Of a stretch of DNA of 64,000 nucleotides, positions 35,291 to 45,250 are shown piece after piece (positions within the stretch are counted from its first letter, which is position 1; each line of letters begins with the position of its first letter). Under the pieces are notes generated by a model, which was not told the origin of the DNA, searched no databases, and saw only the letters and a program-made list of their open reading frames with translations. The position numbers were made by a program, and so were the translations under genes. Source of the DNA: Crocodylus rhombifer (lineage: Eukaryota > Chordata > Crocodylia > Crocodylidae). The stretch lies in the NCBI GenBank assembly GCA_038503035.1, contig JAVSML010025225.1, positions 80,801-144,800 of the forward strand. Direction: 5' to 3'.

Positions 35291-36400
35291 AAATTTCTCC
35301 TAGGTGGAAATAAAAATTTTTATTTCTCAGGACAGCTGAAGGTGTTGTAAGATCTCCTGTTTGGAAAAGTTCATTTTGTGCCACTTAGGCTCAGATACAA
35401 GTTAGCACAGTTTATTTACCTCAAAGTTGTCTGATGGCAAGCAGGATGTTGAACTGTTTCCTTCTTGTTATGATGTTTCGTATTTCACTGGAGGATGGGC
35501 TGATGGAAAGCTCTCCTGGGCAAGGAATTTGTTTTATGTTGAGGCAGCTCTGTGCAATGTGAGCATGTAAATTCGGGTTGAAACAAAAGGCAGGAGCAAA
35601 GGTGTCAGCTTTCAGATTTCCAGGTGTTCAATTTTGCTTCCTATTTGCAAAATTATGATGTTTTGATTTTTTAAAAAGGCTAATTTTGATATCTTCCATG
35701 TTTCAGGGTTATAGACCAATATGTCTACAACCTGTATCCCTGAAACGGATACATTTCATACATTTTTGTAAGGCCATGGGGGTATCTATTTGTCTGTAAA
35801 GTGGTCTCCAAAGGAAAGCTCTGTCACATCAGATGTTTTAAAAATCACTAAACTGATTGTGAAATGAGTTGGTGCACACGGACACATTACCAAACTGGGC
35901 ACTAAATGGTACTTTTGTGGACAATCTCAGCAGAGAGGCCAAGAGTGGAATCAGTGTGGTTTGTGATGTCTCTTCACTAGCGGTGGCTTCCAAAAGTGAA
36001 GGCTGAAGCATGGTGACATGGACATTGTTTTGCTACTGCCCATGTCAGATATGAGCTGTCACAAAGTAACAACTGCAGTCTTCAGGGCTGTTTGCAGCTT
36101 TTCCAGAAGTCTTCAAATTTACTTAATGTGGACTTCTAAAAAAAACAAGCAAGAACTATGGCACCCTTACCAGTAAATGAGGCATTTGAATTGCAGAACA
36201 CCATTGTCAGCAGGAGTCAGTGCATAATAATCAAAACAAATCTTCTCTCCTTCCTGCCCCATCATGATTTGTCCCAACCATTACCATCCTGAATTTTAAT
36301 ATAATTCCATCAATACTGTTCTAACCACATCCTGGGATGTTTTGTGAAAAAGTGGCCTAACAGCCATATTTTTGAAGTATTTAGACACCTAATACTATTC
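35291..36400. other. No gene seen
   Basis: Noncoding, with one short inverted repeat (GTTTCAGGG at 35700-35708 and CCCTGAAAC at 35738-35746). Nothing else noticed. Confidence 0.45.
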
Positions 36401-36441
36401 TTTAAAATTGTACCCCAAAAATGTTTCATTAAGCACTGTTC

Positions 36442-36480
36442 AGCATGGTTTGCAAAAGCACTGCTTTCGCAAACCATGCT
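36442..36480. repeat. 19-bp near-perfect hairpin, one-base loop
   Basis: The left arm 36442-36460 begins AGCATGGTTTGC. The right arm 36462-36480 ends GCAAACCATGCT. Only one of 19 pairs is mismatched. Weaker pairing continues outward on both sides ('caaaaatgtt' left against 'aacattttgc' right). This is typical of a small foldback MITE, and such hairpins can give rise to microRNA-like precursors if transcribed. Confidence 0.85.
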
Positions 36481-36548
36481 AAAAGTAGAACATTTTGCAT
36501 CCTAAAATTGTTCTAAAAGCCAGGTTTGGGTGGAGCTGATATAATAGT

Positions 36549-37255
36549 CATAGAAACATAGGTCTAGATGGGACCTCTGGGCTAGGGACAGACATTACAC
36601 ATAAACCAGTTTAAGTGATCAGAACTGGTTTAAACCTGTAAAAGAATAGAAGTCCAGTGCACATAAACCAGTTTGAAAATGGCTGAAACCAATTTGAGAT
36701 AGACCTGTTTGAATGTAGTATCAGACTTAACTGATTTGGGTCCAACTGGCTTATGTAAGGTCTGTCCCAGACCCTGAGACCCTGGTGGTCATCTAGTCCA
36801 AACCCCTGCCTGAGGCAGGATCCCCCATCCAAACCATCCAAGTTTGGCTAGGATCACCACACAAAGCACAGCACCCTAACCTTCCACAGGTAAATCAAGG
36901 GAATGGTGTCCAATGCCCTGCTGCTGCAAGGGTTGTTCAAATATGCTCAAGAAATCTAAAAAAAGAGGGCCATGCCCCCCAATACAGACAAAGGGAAGAA
37001 ACCCCACAGTGCATACCAGTCTAACCATGAGGTAATATTCCTTCCCCAAATGTGGTGTTCAGTCTGACTCTGACAGAGAGGCAATACCTTCTAGACAAGA
37101 ACCGTTGGGTTTTAGTCCTCACAGGGCCACTGGTACATCCTAGTCAAAACCCCCAGTTTTGGCAGCAGCCAAGACCCATGCTTCTGGGGGGGAAGGGGGG
37201 AAGCTTCTGACACATGTAGCAACAGGTGGGGGGAAAATCGTTCTTGGCCCCACGA
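36549..37255 (-). mobile_element. CR1 3' fragment, antisense, interrupted
   Basis: The 3' tail 'catagaaacataggtctagatgggacctctgg' is separated from 'tggtcatctagtccaaacccctgcctgaggcagg' by an insertion at about 36581-36778. The second part continues with 'ctgctgctgcaagggtt' and 'ggtaatattccttcccc', the same 3' UTR as 32462. The right boundary is approximate. No coding part. Confidence 0.75.
36581..36778. mobile_element. MITE inserted in a CR1 tail
   Basis: The left end CTAGGGACAGACATTACACATAA pairs with the reverse complement of the right side, CTGGGACAGACCTTACATAAG, and the match continues into ACATAAACCAGTT against ACATAAGCCAGTT. The interior repeats 'ataaaccagttt'. CR1 flanks ACCTCTGG on the left and ACCCTGG on the right may be a decayed 8-bp duplication, which would suit a hAT element. 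Confidence 0.7.
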
Positions 37256-37280
37256 GGCAAACATTTTATCCAAACTAGAA

Positions 37281-37425
37281 TCATAGAATCATAGAAAATT
37301 GGGGCTGGAAGAGATCTCAGGAGGTCATCTAGTCCAACCCCCTGCTCAAAACAGAACCATCCCCACCTAGAACACTCCAGCCAGGGCTTTGTCTAGCCAA
37401 GCCTTAAAAACCTCAGACAGAACAG
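37281..37425 (-). mobile_element. CR1 3' fragment, antisense, second subfamily
   Basis: It begins 'tcatagaatcatagaaaatt', the antisense CR1 terminal octamers, and continues 'gatctcaggaggtcatctagtccaaccccctgctc' to 'ccagggctttgtc'. This differs from the neighbour at 36549 and matches the general bird and reptile CR1 tail. Confidence 0.85.
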
Positions 37426-37587
37426 ATATTGTAGTCTAGTTTTTATCCCATAACTTTCAGGCAGGAGTGTGGATAGATTAATTTGGGGTATTTTGGTCAC
37501 TTTCATTGCCATTCACTGCAGCACAGTTACCTGCCACACTGCATAGCAAAAGCAAAGAGTGCGAACTGGGCATGACAGAGGTGTCTT

Positions 37588-38371
37588 GATGGGCAAGCAT
37601 AGATGCCTCCACTGCCTGACTGCAGTGACATGCTTGTGGCTGACAATGAGTGGGGGAAGGAGCGATATGCTCCTCCATGTCTGGCAGCCAATCAGGGGTG
37701 GCTCATACACTTGGCTGCACTCAGCAGTCTCACTGAATATAGCTCAAGCTGTACTGCAAGAAAAGAATGAGTGAACAAGTCTGTGGTCTGCATGATCACA
37801 ATTAAAAAAAAAGCAGAGGGAGAGAAAGACATAAGAAAAAGGCAGTAATGATTTTTAAAAAGGAAGCAAAGAAACAAGTGCTTTGAATAATTTACTTTTA
37901 TGCATTCATCTTTCTAAGTCTAGAGAAAGGGGATAAAGTTTTTAAAAGTATGTTAAAATCCTTACCCTCACTCCTAATGCCCATTGGTTTCAGTGGGAAA
38001 TATGTGCCTAGGCAGGGGCAAACCCAGGGAGGGGGAGGGAGGTGCAGTGATGCAGTTGCTCTCCCCTTTGATTCTAGCTCCACCCAGACTTTAAAGCCAA
38101 GGCTAAATACAGATGTTCAAAAAGCCTGAGGCACAATCAATCAAACTTACGTGAGTTTCTATAAGCAGTGTAGGTTAATTCAGGAGTGAACAGAACACAC
38201 ATCGTAGGGGGGACGTGCAAAGTACCGGAGACTGCTGAGTGCAGCCAAGTGTATGAGCCACCCCTGATTGGCTGCCAGACATGAGGGAGCATATTGCTCC
38301 TTCCCTCCCTCATTGTCAGCCACAAGCATGTCACTGCAGTCAGGCAGTGGAGGCATCTATGCTTGCCCATC
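37588..38371. repeat. Inverted repeat, 144-bp arms, 496-bp spacer
   Basis: Arm 1 is 37588-37731 and arm 2 is 38228-38371 in reverse complement. I count five differences in 144 positions (about 96.5% identity), and the match stops abruptly at both ends. Each arm contains CCAATCAG within 'ggcagccaatcaggggtgg'. The spacer includes a hAT-like end also found at 3963. The whole could be a foldback DNA element with long TIRs, or two opposed copies of one short repeat. No target duplication was seen. Confidence 0.9.
38012..38100. mobile_element. Fragment of DNA element, second copy
   Basis: Text 'caggggcaaacccaggg' and 'cctttgattctagctccaccca' matches 3963-4050. It lies in the spacer of the 37588 inverted repeat. 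Confidence 0.4.
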
Positions 38372-39239
38372 CTCTGCAGCTCATTCATGCTCCCTGGGAC
38401 TGTACCTGCTCATGGGAGGCATGAAGGTCCCTAGCTGGTCCCCATGAACAGGCACAGCCCCAGGGATCCTGACCAGGCAGCTGGGCATGGCCAAGCACCC
38501 CTTATCCCCCCATTGCACTGTCATCATCAGCCACTGTGCTGACTTGGCTCTGTGAGTGCCCGGGGGCAGAGCTGGCTGGGTGCTCCCAGGGCATCTGAGC
38601 ATGGGGCAAGTGATAGCATACCTCCCTGTGAGAGGGGGCAGCAGAGGGTTGCAAAGGTTCCTGGGATCCCAACGGACAGTGACAGAACATGAATCAGTAG
38701 GGGATCTGGTCCAGAAGTTTGATTCCCCAGCCTAACCTCAATTGATTAAGTTTAAGTGTGCATTAATCTAGCTCGATCTTAGACTGGGATCTGCCATTTT
38801 TAAATCAGTACATGCGCGCCAAACTTCCATACTGTTATGGGCTTAGATTGGTTTCCAAGAACCCTCTCTCCTTTTTAAAGGTCTTGATGTGGCAGTCTTC
38901 AAACTAGCTTTTCTTCTGTAATTGTACTGACTGTTAGCCAAACCTGGAATGTCTCTAGCTATTTCACAGCTTTGCAAACTGTTTTAGCTTTAGTTAAAAA
39001 CCTTAACTCAGGTGTGGTAATTAACTCAGGTGAAAATTAACTCAGGTTTGGAAATGACTGCCATCTAAGTGTTGGAGGCTCCACCAATATGCTCAAGAAG
39101 GCAAGATTTTGTTTTATGAATCTGAATAAGAGATGAACCTTTATCTATAATGACTACAGAACTAATGGCACAATATTTTTGACTATTTTGACTTTTTTTG
39201 TCTAGTATGTTGCATTTTTTAAAACTTTTACATATAATC
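38372..39239. other. No gene seen
   Basis: GC-rich for the first 300 bp, then AT-rich. Chance open frames only. Confidence 0.4.
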
Positions 39240-40025
39240 TAGCAAATCAGTGCACCAACTGGGAAGCGGCCACAGTGCTTCACTTGGCACTCCTGCTCCA
39301 TGGCTGGCACTCGCAGGGGGGACACAGACAGTCCTGCCTGCCCCCCCTGCCCATCACCTAAGTGGGGAGCACAGCTTGTCAGGGGGTGCACCCTCTATGC
39401 GTCACCACTGAAGGAGCTCTTGGACCTGGCACCCCAGTTAGGGGCAGGGGACTTGGAAAGAACTGCAGGGGAGAGGAAGATCCCGAGCTGCCCCACTGGG
39501 TCACTGCTAGCTGACCCACTGGCAGATTGAGGTAGGGGGCTGGGACCTACCCCACCCCTACAGTTCTTTCCAAGCCCCATGCCTCAATCACCCAATCGGG
39601 AAACAGGGCTGGGACCCACCTTGACCAGGACAGTTCCCAGCCCCCACTCTGTGATTGCAGGGCAGAAGCTGAGGAGCTTGTTCCCTACTCAGCTCCATAA
39701 GCATAGAGTTGAATGGAAAACAGTCTGGGGAGCTTTTTCCCTACCCAGTTCTGTGCTCAGCACCAGTCTCCTATGAGTTCCCTGCTGCCAGGGCAGGGGG
39801 ACATTGTCCCCACCCTTGCAACAGGTAGCCCCCAGAGGCAGGGTGTAATGTCCTTAGTCCTGTCAGTGTCTCCTGACCTGGTGCTCCCTGCTAGACCCTG
39901 GTCTAGCACCCAGGTGGGGCCTAGAGCTCCCCCTGGTGGCAGCAGGAGCCCATTGTGGGGCCCTAGGAAGCAGGAGCAGTTTGCTGCAGTTAGCAGCAAA
40001 TCTGCTTCTGCTTCCCTACCTTTGT
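39240..40025. repeat. GC-rich patch with nested hairpins
   Basis: Arms 39452-39471 ('cttggaaagaactgcagggg') and 39555-39574 pair with one mismatch in 20 and extend outward to about 30 bp. Inside the loop, 'actgggtca' and 'tgacccact' pair again. The patch is probably an unclassified element. Its right edge, about 40026-40110, ends 'acgtagacacaccc', resembling the ends of the TTTACTG foldback family, and holds a related 'tttactcatgag'/'gtgagtaaa' pair. Confidence 0.5.
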
Positions 40026-40110
40026 AGATGCCTCCTCAGCAGCATTTACTCATGAGTAGTTTATTTGTGAGTAAACTGATCCTGGATCAAATGAATACGT
40101 AGACACACCC

Positions 40111-43100
40111 TGTGAATAGAAGGGCACAATCTAGTCCCAAGTTCAAAATACAGAATGAAGCAACTTGGAATTCTTGGTAGTTACCCAGTTGCCTTAACTG
40201 GAGAGCTTTAGGGTATTTAACAATTTTTCCTCTGCTTAGAAGCATTCCTGATTAAAACCAAAACTGAATTAGACAAAGTGAGAGTTTCAACCATAGTGTA
40301 TGCAAGTAAATCACTGCTAATGAAGAACCTGATCCTGCTCCCACTGAAATCAATGGTAAAATTCTCCAAAGACTCCAAGTCTTAAAGTGAATCTAAGCAG
40401 GAATCACTCCATTTTAAAACAATTAACTAAATGTACATAAATTCTCACAGGTATTTGATTGTGGAGGTTTCTCTCTCTAACACATACTAGGCAAGCAACG
40501 TATTTCTTAAAGCTTTAATAAATGTGATCAAGGTACTATTGTATCTAGGTGTATTATATTACAAAAAAAAGCCTCTCCATTTTCTTAAATGGGTTTTGCT
40601 ATCTCGCTTTGACCTATTTAAGAAATTGTTCGATTTCTATTCATTGGGGTGTAAACAAATAGTATTGTGTCATTTATGTACATATATTTTGAATTTTAAC
40701 AATAGATGCAAGGACAGATTCAGGGAATAGATCTATTATACTTAAGAAATTGAGTTTCTATTCACAAAGCTAAGTAGCTCTTATTCTATGGTTTCCCATA
40801 CAAAATACTGAATACCTCCAAATGGGGCTGTCAGGATCAAAACACTAACCATGAATAGAACTTCTTCTCAAAGGAAAGAATTAATTAAACCATGATTGTA
40901 CAGATCTATCTTCTAATAAAGCTACTTCTGACATAAGAGAAGTGTCTTTACCTTGGCTTTAAAACACATGGAATTTTCCTTCAAATGTCTTGGTCATAAA
41001 AATACACCTTATCAGAAGATGGGTTTCCCTAACAATTGTAAAATTGTATTTACACCTCAGTCTTGTCACACAGCATGAGGAGTTTGGCTGGAAAGGAAGT
41101 ATTTGCCATTTATTTGGCTTGATGGTATCTTTAATTAGTTTGCATATTTGAAATTAATAACTACTTCTTTAAAGTACATGAAGCAAAGTGACCGAAACTG
41201 CCTGTGAAAAGCATCTTTCAAGTGCTGTTAAGCAAAGAGGCCTTAACTCCACAGTTCAATAGCTCATAGACATAGACTTCAAAGTGGCAAATCTTAACAA
41301 AACAATGGGAAATAAAAGGTAGGGGCAGGGAAGCTTACTTTGCTAGACAAAACATTGCAAAAGTGTAAGTCTGATAAATAGATAAGGTCTTAAAAGCCAA
41401 AGGAGATGGCCAGTCCAATAGAAAACATGTAACTGCATTTCCTAAATAATACACATCAGCTTCCGTTTGGCTTACAAAGTGTATCTAGAACATTAGCATT
41501 ATGATTTGGTACCATTTACTATCATTTTATATAAGTGTAAATGATACAACCTGCAGAACAGTGGAAAATCTGCTTCAGTGACTCTTGCTGTGCAGGCTCC
41601 CAATTTTTGTGAACATACAGAGGTGGGGTTCAAGTTCTGCCCAACTTACCTATAGCCCAGTTTAAGGAGAATGGTTCAATGATGTTTCTATGCCATCTTT
41701 GCATCTCCCTTATAATGAGCAAGAGATAGACTGGTGCCATCTCTGTCATATGTTAGAACAGTAAGCAGGAAGGGGCTCATGCCCTGATCATCCACCCTTC
41801 ACCATGCTGCCACTCAGCACATCTAGGGTTAGCAGGAGAGCCAATGATGACCTCTCTGCTGGCCTTTTAAAAAGCTACCCTGACAGGTCCATCCATATGT
41901 GCTCTATAAGATACAACTTTTAGAATTAGGGAATGAGTTCAGAAGTGCACTCAAGTGGTGTGAATAAACAAGTCTATTGCAATGAATCTGATTCAACTCT
42001 CAGTCACCAGGACCATACCTAGATGCCTGGCAGCCCCAAGTGAACTTTTAGTATCACCTCCCACCCTTTGCCAGAGTTAATGATAATAATAATTTTTAAA
42101 TTACCATTTTCAGGCTTCCTTTTTGTCCAGGTCCCGGACAGCTGCCCAGTTCACCCATTCCTGTGTCCGTCCATGACAGTCACCAGCATGGCATCATTTA
42201 CAAAACAACAGTAAACTTCTGGTCTCACCTTTCAGGGTAGCAGTGAAGGAGACAGAACAGGTAGTTTGGGGAAGACCACTGAGACTAAAAGTTTTTATTT
42301 GGCTAAAATAACATGTAGTTCAAGGCGACTTTCACGTAAAAGGTACTTTTTTCATGTTTTGAAAAATCTAAGAGTACTAAGCCCAGCAGCAATGTTCAAC
42401 AGCAGGAAAACCACTTAGAGACAGTTATATATGTCTGCTAATGGAAGTATTGTTCAAAGCAAAACAAGGACACAGTGCTCCTAGATATACCTCCAAAGCC
42501 AGCATTCACAGGAAGGGAAAAGACATTGACCTCTGGTTTGTGGCAAGTAAATGTTACATTACATTTAGCAAGCCAATGTCAAAGTGTTTTCTCTGTTGCT
42601 TTTTAAGTCAATGGCATCTGTTTTGTTAGGCGATGGAGACTTATTTATTGCCCCTTCTATTTTAAAAGTGTGTTCTGGTTACAAAATATAATTCTGGTTC
42701 ATTTTTCCCCACAATGTGTGGTATATAGGATGTAGCCTGTTTTCCTCCATTTCTATAGCAACAAAAGTGCAATTTGACTTATGGAAATTAATAGTTATTT
42801 TCATGCGGTAAATTTGTATGGGTAATCACCAACCTGCTGGCATTACTCTTTTAATAAAATACAAGTCAAGCCTCTCATAGATATGTATTAGGGAAGTGTA
42901 TTGCCTATCATTAATATGTTCTAGACAACTGCAGTGTGACCAGGAAGCCCCCATTACACCTCTTAGAGGGATTTTGTTAGATTCCATCCAGCATTCCTTT
43001 ACCTTGCCGTGAAATGGTTTTCTGCGTTGTATCTCCTCATATGACAGTGCAGGTCCTTCACAATGTTTCTCTTTTCAAGTTATTGATCAGACACTAATGA

Positions 43101-43260
43101 CACTTCACACCAATATCATTTGCACTGTCATTAGAATTCAAAGCAGGGAATAGACAATTCTTACAACTTTAAAATGCTGCAACTTTGCCTTTCTCTACTG
43201 CTATACTTCCTCTTTCAGAGCCAGATCACCTGACACCATATCCCAGAGATGTGGATTCAA
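40111..43260. other. No gene seen
   Basis: About 3.1 kb of mostly AT-rich, apparently unique DNA. No RNA gene or repeat boundary recognised. Confidence 0.5.
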
Positions 43261-43266
43261 AGAAGA
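43261..43266. repeat. Candidate target-site duplication AGAAGA, left
   Basis: The same six bases occur at 44313-44318, right after the proposed LTR end. Confidence 0.5.
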
Positions 43267-43416
43267 TGTGATGGGCTGCTGGCAGTGACCTAGCCCAGGG
43301 ATTTTGAAGGAGTAAAAGATGATTGGAGGACTTGGGATTCCCTTTCCTCACCAATCAGGCCCCAGAGACTCACCCTCCATGTCCCCTGATTGGTTCCTTG
43401 GGTCACCTGGCGAGGA

Positions 43417-43423
43417 ATAAAAG
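43417..43423 (+). promoter_or_regulatory. TATA-like box of the 1.05-kb LTR
   Basis: ATAAAAG follows two CCAAT-type boxes (43351-43355 forward, 43389-43393 inverted). Confidence 0.5.
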
Positions 43424-43788
43424 GGGCAGCATGGGCTGACTCAGGGGAGACCAGCGAGGGACCACAAGGAAGGAGCTTCAAAGAGCTGGCAAGAGCTGAG
43501 CCAGTGGGGCAGGAGCAGTGCCCCGGAAGAGCCTGAAGGACCAGGACCTGCAGAGAGCAGTGGGGCCCTCAGCAGCGCAGCGTGCGGCCGGCAGGAAAGG
43601 CCCCCCGCTGGGCTCCAGGACCCCCAAGAAGAGGCTGCAGCCAGCAGGAGAGGTCCCCAAGTCCAGCAAGGATCTGAGCAGTGACCTGAGAGGTTCCCAG
43701 CTCTGCTTCCAGCTCCTCCAATCAGAGACCAGACAACTCGATGTGAGTCCAGGGCTCCAGGAAAGTCAAGACCCACAGCAGCCTACAT

Positions 43789-43853
43789 TGGTGGCTAGGG
43801 GGTGGTTTTTCTGCCCACCACATGGGAGATCTGGGTTCCAGTCCTAGCTGGGG
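43789..43853 (+). mobile_element. tRNA-like SINE head inside the LTR
   Basis: 'ggtggctaggg' resembles a Pol III A box and 'gggttccagtcc' differs from the B-box consensus at one position, at tRNA-like spacing. No anticodon arm is well formed, so this is a SINE head and not a tRNA gene. Confidence 0.45.
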
Positions 43854-44149
43854 TGAGTGAGCTAACAAGAAGCAAATTGTCTTGCAGTGGAAAGGAGCCG
43901 TTATGTTTCCCCCACCTCCAGGTACCTAAGCACTATATTTCCTTGTCATTTGACATTTTGTATTTTGTGCCTTTTTATATTTCACCAGCCACTATTTGCT
44001 TTGCTGTTTGTGTTTTATATTTTGTTAACCCTGGTTTTTGTCAATAATCGGAAGTGTCTAACCTTTGTTGAATCCTGCCTCCTTGGGGCATTGTAGTGTC
44101 CACTATACCCTCTGATTTTTGCCTGTTATGTTCTCACTATTGTTCTTTT

Positions 44150-44155
44150 ATTAAA
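44150..44155 (+). promoter_or_regulatory. Possible LTR polyadenylation signal ATTAAA
   Basis: A common AATAAA variant in a T-rich context about 160 bp before the proposed LTR end. Confidence 0.4.
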
Positions 44156-44644
44156 AGGTATATGGTTAAGTCCCCATTGGTGGTCTGGCTCTGTTCTATA
44201 GGGGGAGGAGAGTCCCTACACCTCCCATAGCACTTGTGCACCTGCTTTGATCCCTTCAATTGGAGAGGGGTACCTCTTGGAGTACTGCCCAGGTTACAAA
44301 GAGATATGTCCAAGAAGAACCCCTCATGGGGATCCTTCTGCCATTGTATTATTACCTAGTTAACATTTGACACTACAAAACAAGTTACAGGATCCACACT
44401 CACACTTGGCAGGTTCTATGAGGAATTACAGAAAGAAAGATCAATCCATGCTGAGGTTTGGTTACACTTCCCAGGTGTTCTCTAAGTTTTGCAGACCACT
44501 TAGCCTATACTCTGCTCCTCAGTAGAACCTCTGCAACCAGGTCCCTGTCCCAAAGAGCTTACAAACAAATATGAGACAAAGCACAAGAGGTGAATGCCAC
44601 AAATGGAGAAGGGACATGGAATAGAAGCATGCTGAGTACAGATG

Positions 44645-45070
44645 AAAAATGGTGCAGTGATTAGTGTGTCAGCCTGTTACTTGGGAGACCTGAATATGAA
44701 TCTCTGTTCTGCCCCATGCTGCTGTGTTTCTCTAGACATGTGCATAATGCAGGTATCAAAATTACACCCAAGTCACTGCAAGTTGCTGTATTTAGTGCAC
44801 AGTACAAGCATGCATGTGTAGACATATGCCTGTACTGCACGGTAATTTTGGCTACTGTGTAGTAAAATGTGTATGTGAAGATGCGCCCACTTTGTAGCAG
44901 AATTCTACATGTCTATGGCTTTGTAGGGACACCTAAATTACCCAAGTACTTTTGTAGATCTAGACCTTGGGCTTTTTCCATGCTTCAGTTGCCCATTGCT
45001 CATCGGCAAAATGGTAATAGCAGCATTGCGTTAGCTTCAGAGGGGTGCTGTGAGAATAAATCCACTAAAC
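44645..45070 (+). mobile_element. MIR/CORE-SINE-like copy, split
   Basis: A tRNA-like head ('gcagtgattagtgtg', 44652 on) leads to 'tgctgctgtgtttc'. The typical MIR tail resumes at about 44963 with 'gaccttgggc', 'cttcagttgcccat', 'aaaatggtaatagcag' and 'gtgctgtgagaataaa'. About 225 bp between these parts is foreign (44738-44962). The order matches known MIR structure, so the split is confident although exact borders are not. Confidence 0.6.
44738..44962. mobile_element. Foldback-type insertion in the MIR copy
   Basis: It holds 'tgtagacatatgcctgtactgc' and 'gtgtagtaaaatgtgtatg', relatives of the 17855 family. It interrupts the MIR-like copy between its head and its tail. Confidence 0.5.
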
Positions 45071-45071
45071 A

Positions 45072-45250
45072 TTGGGTACATCTACACGAGATGCTTTACT
45101 GAACAGCAGACTAATTTGCTGTTCAGTAAAGCATCACTGTCTACATGTATGCGGCAATTAGGGCACAGTAAACTAATTTACTGTGCTGCTCAATAGTCCC
45201 ATCAGATACAAGTGGTATCCAGCAGCTTAAATGTACATGTAGATGGTGAC
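45072..45250. mobile_element. MITE with two successive hairpins
   Basis: The ends 'tacatctacacgag' and, in reverse complement, 'catctacatgtac' are similar. Inside lies a perfect 19-bp hairpin (45090-45108 with 45117-45135, loop of 8) and then a perfect 10-bp hairpin (45163-45172 with 45177-45186, loop of 4). Both stems carry TTTACTG or its complement. Noncoding. Confidence 0.7.

Larger units (their letters stand above)
43267..44312 (+). mobile_element. Probable solo LTR, about 1.05 kb
   Basis: It starts TGTGATGGGC and ends GTCCA, with AGAAGA on both sides. The U3-like part has CCAAT (43351), inverted CCAAT (43389) and ATAAAAG (43417). GC-rich R-like sequence follows. An ATTAAA lies about 160 bp from the end. 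A tRNA-like SINE head at 43789-43853 appears to sit inside, making the LTR longer than its original form. The promoter arrangement resembles the other two LTRs. The 3' end was chosen from the duplication, so it is less certain than the start. Confidence 0.6.

Noticed and set aside
36573..36778. Exact 8-bp target duplication for the MITE in the CR1 tail
   Set aside because: The two flanks agree only if a one-base gap is allowed, so it is reported as possible and not as established.
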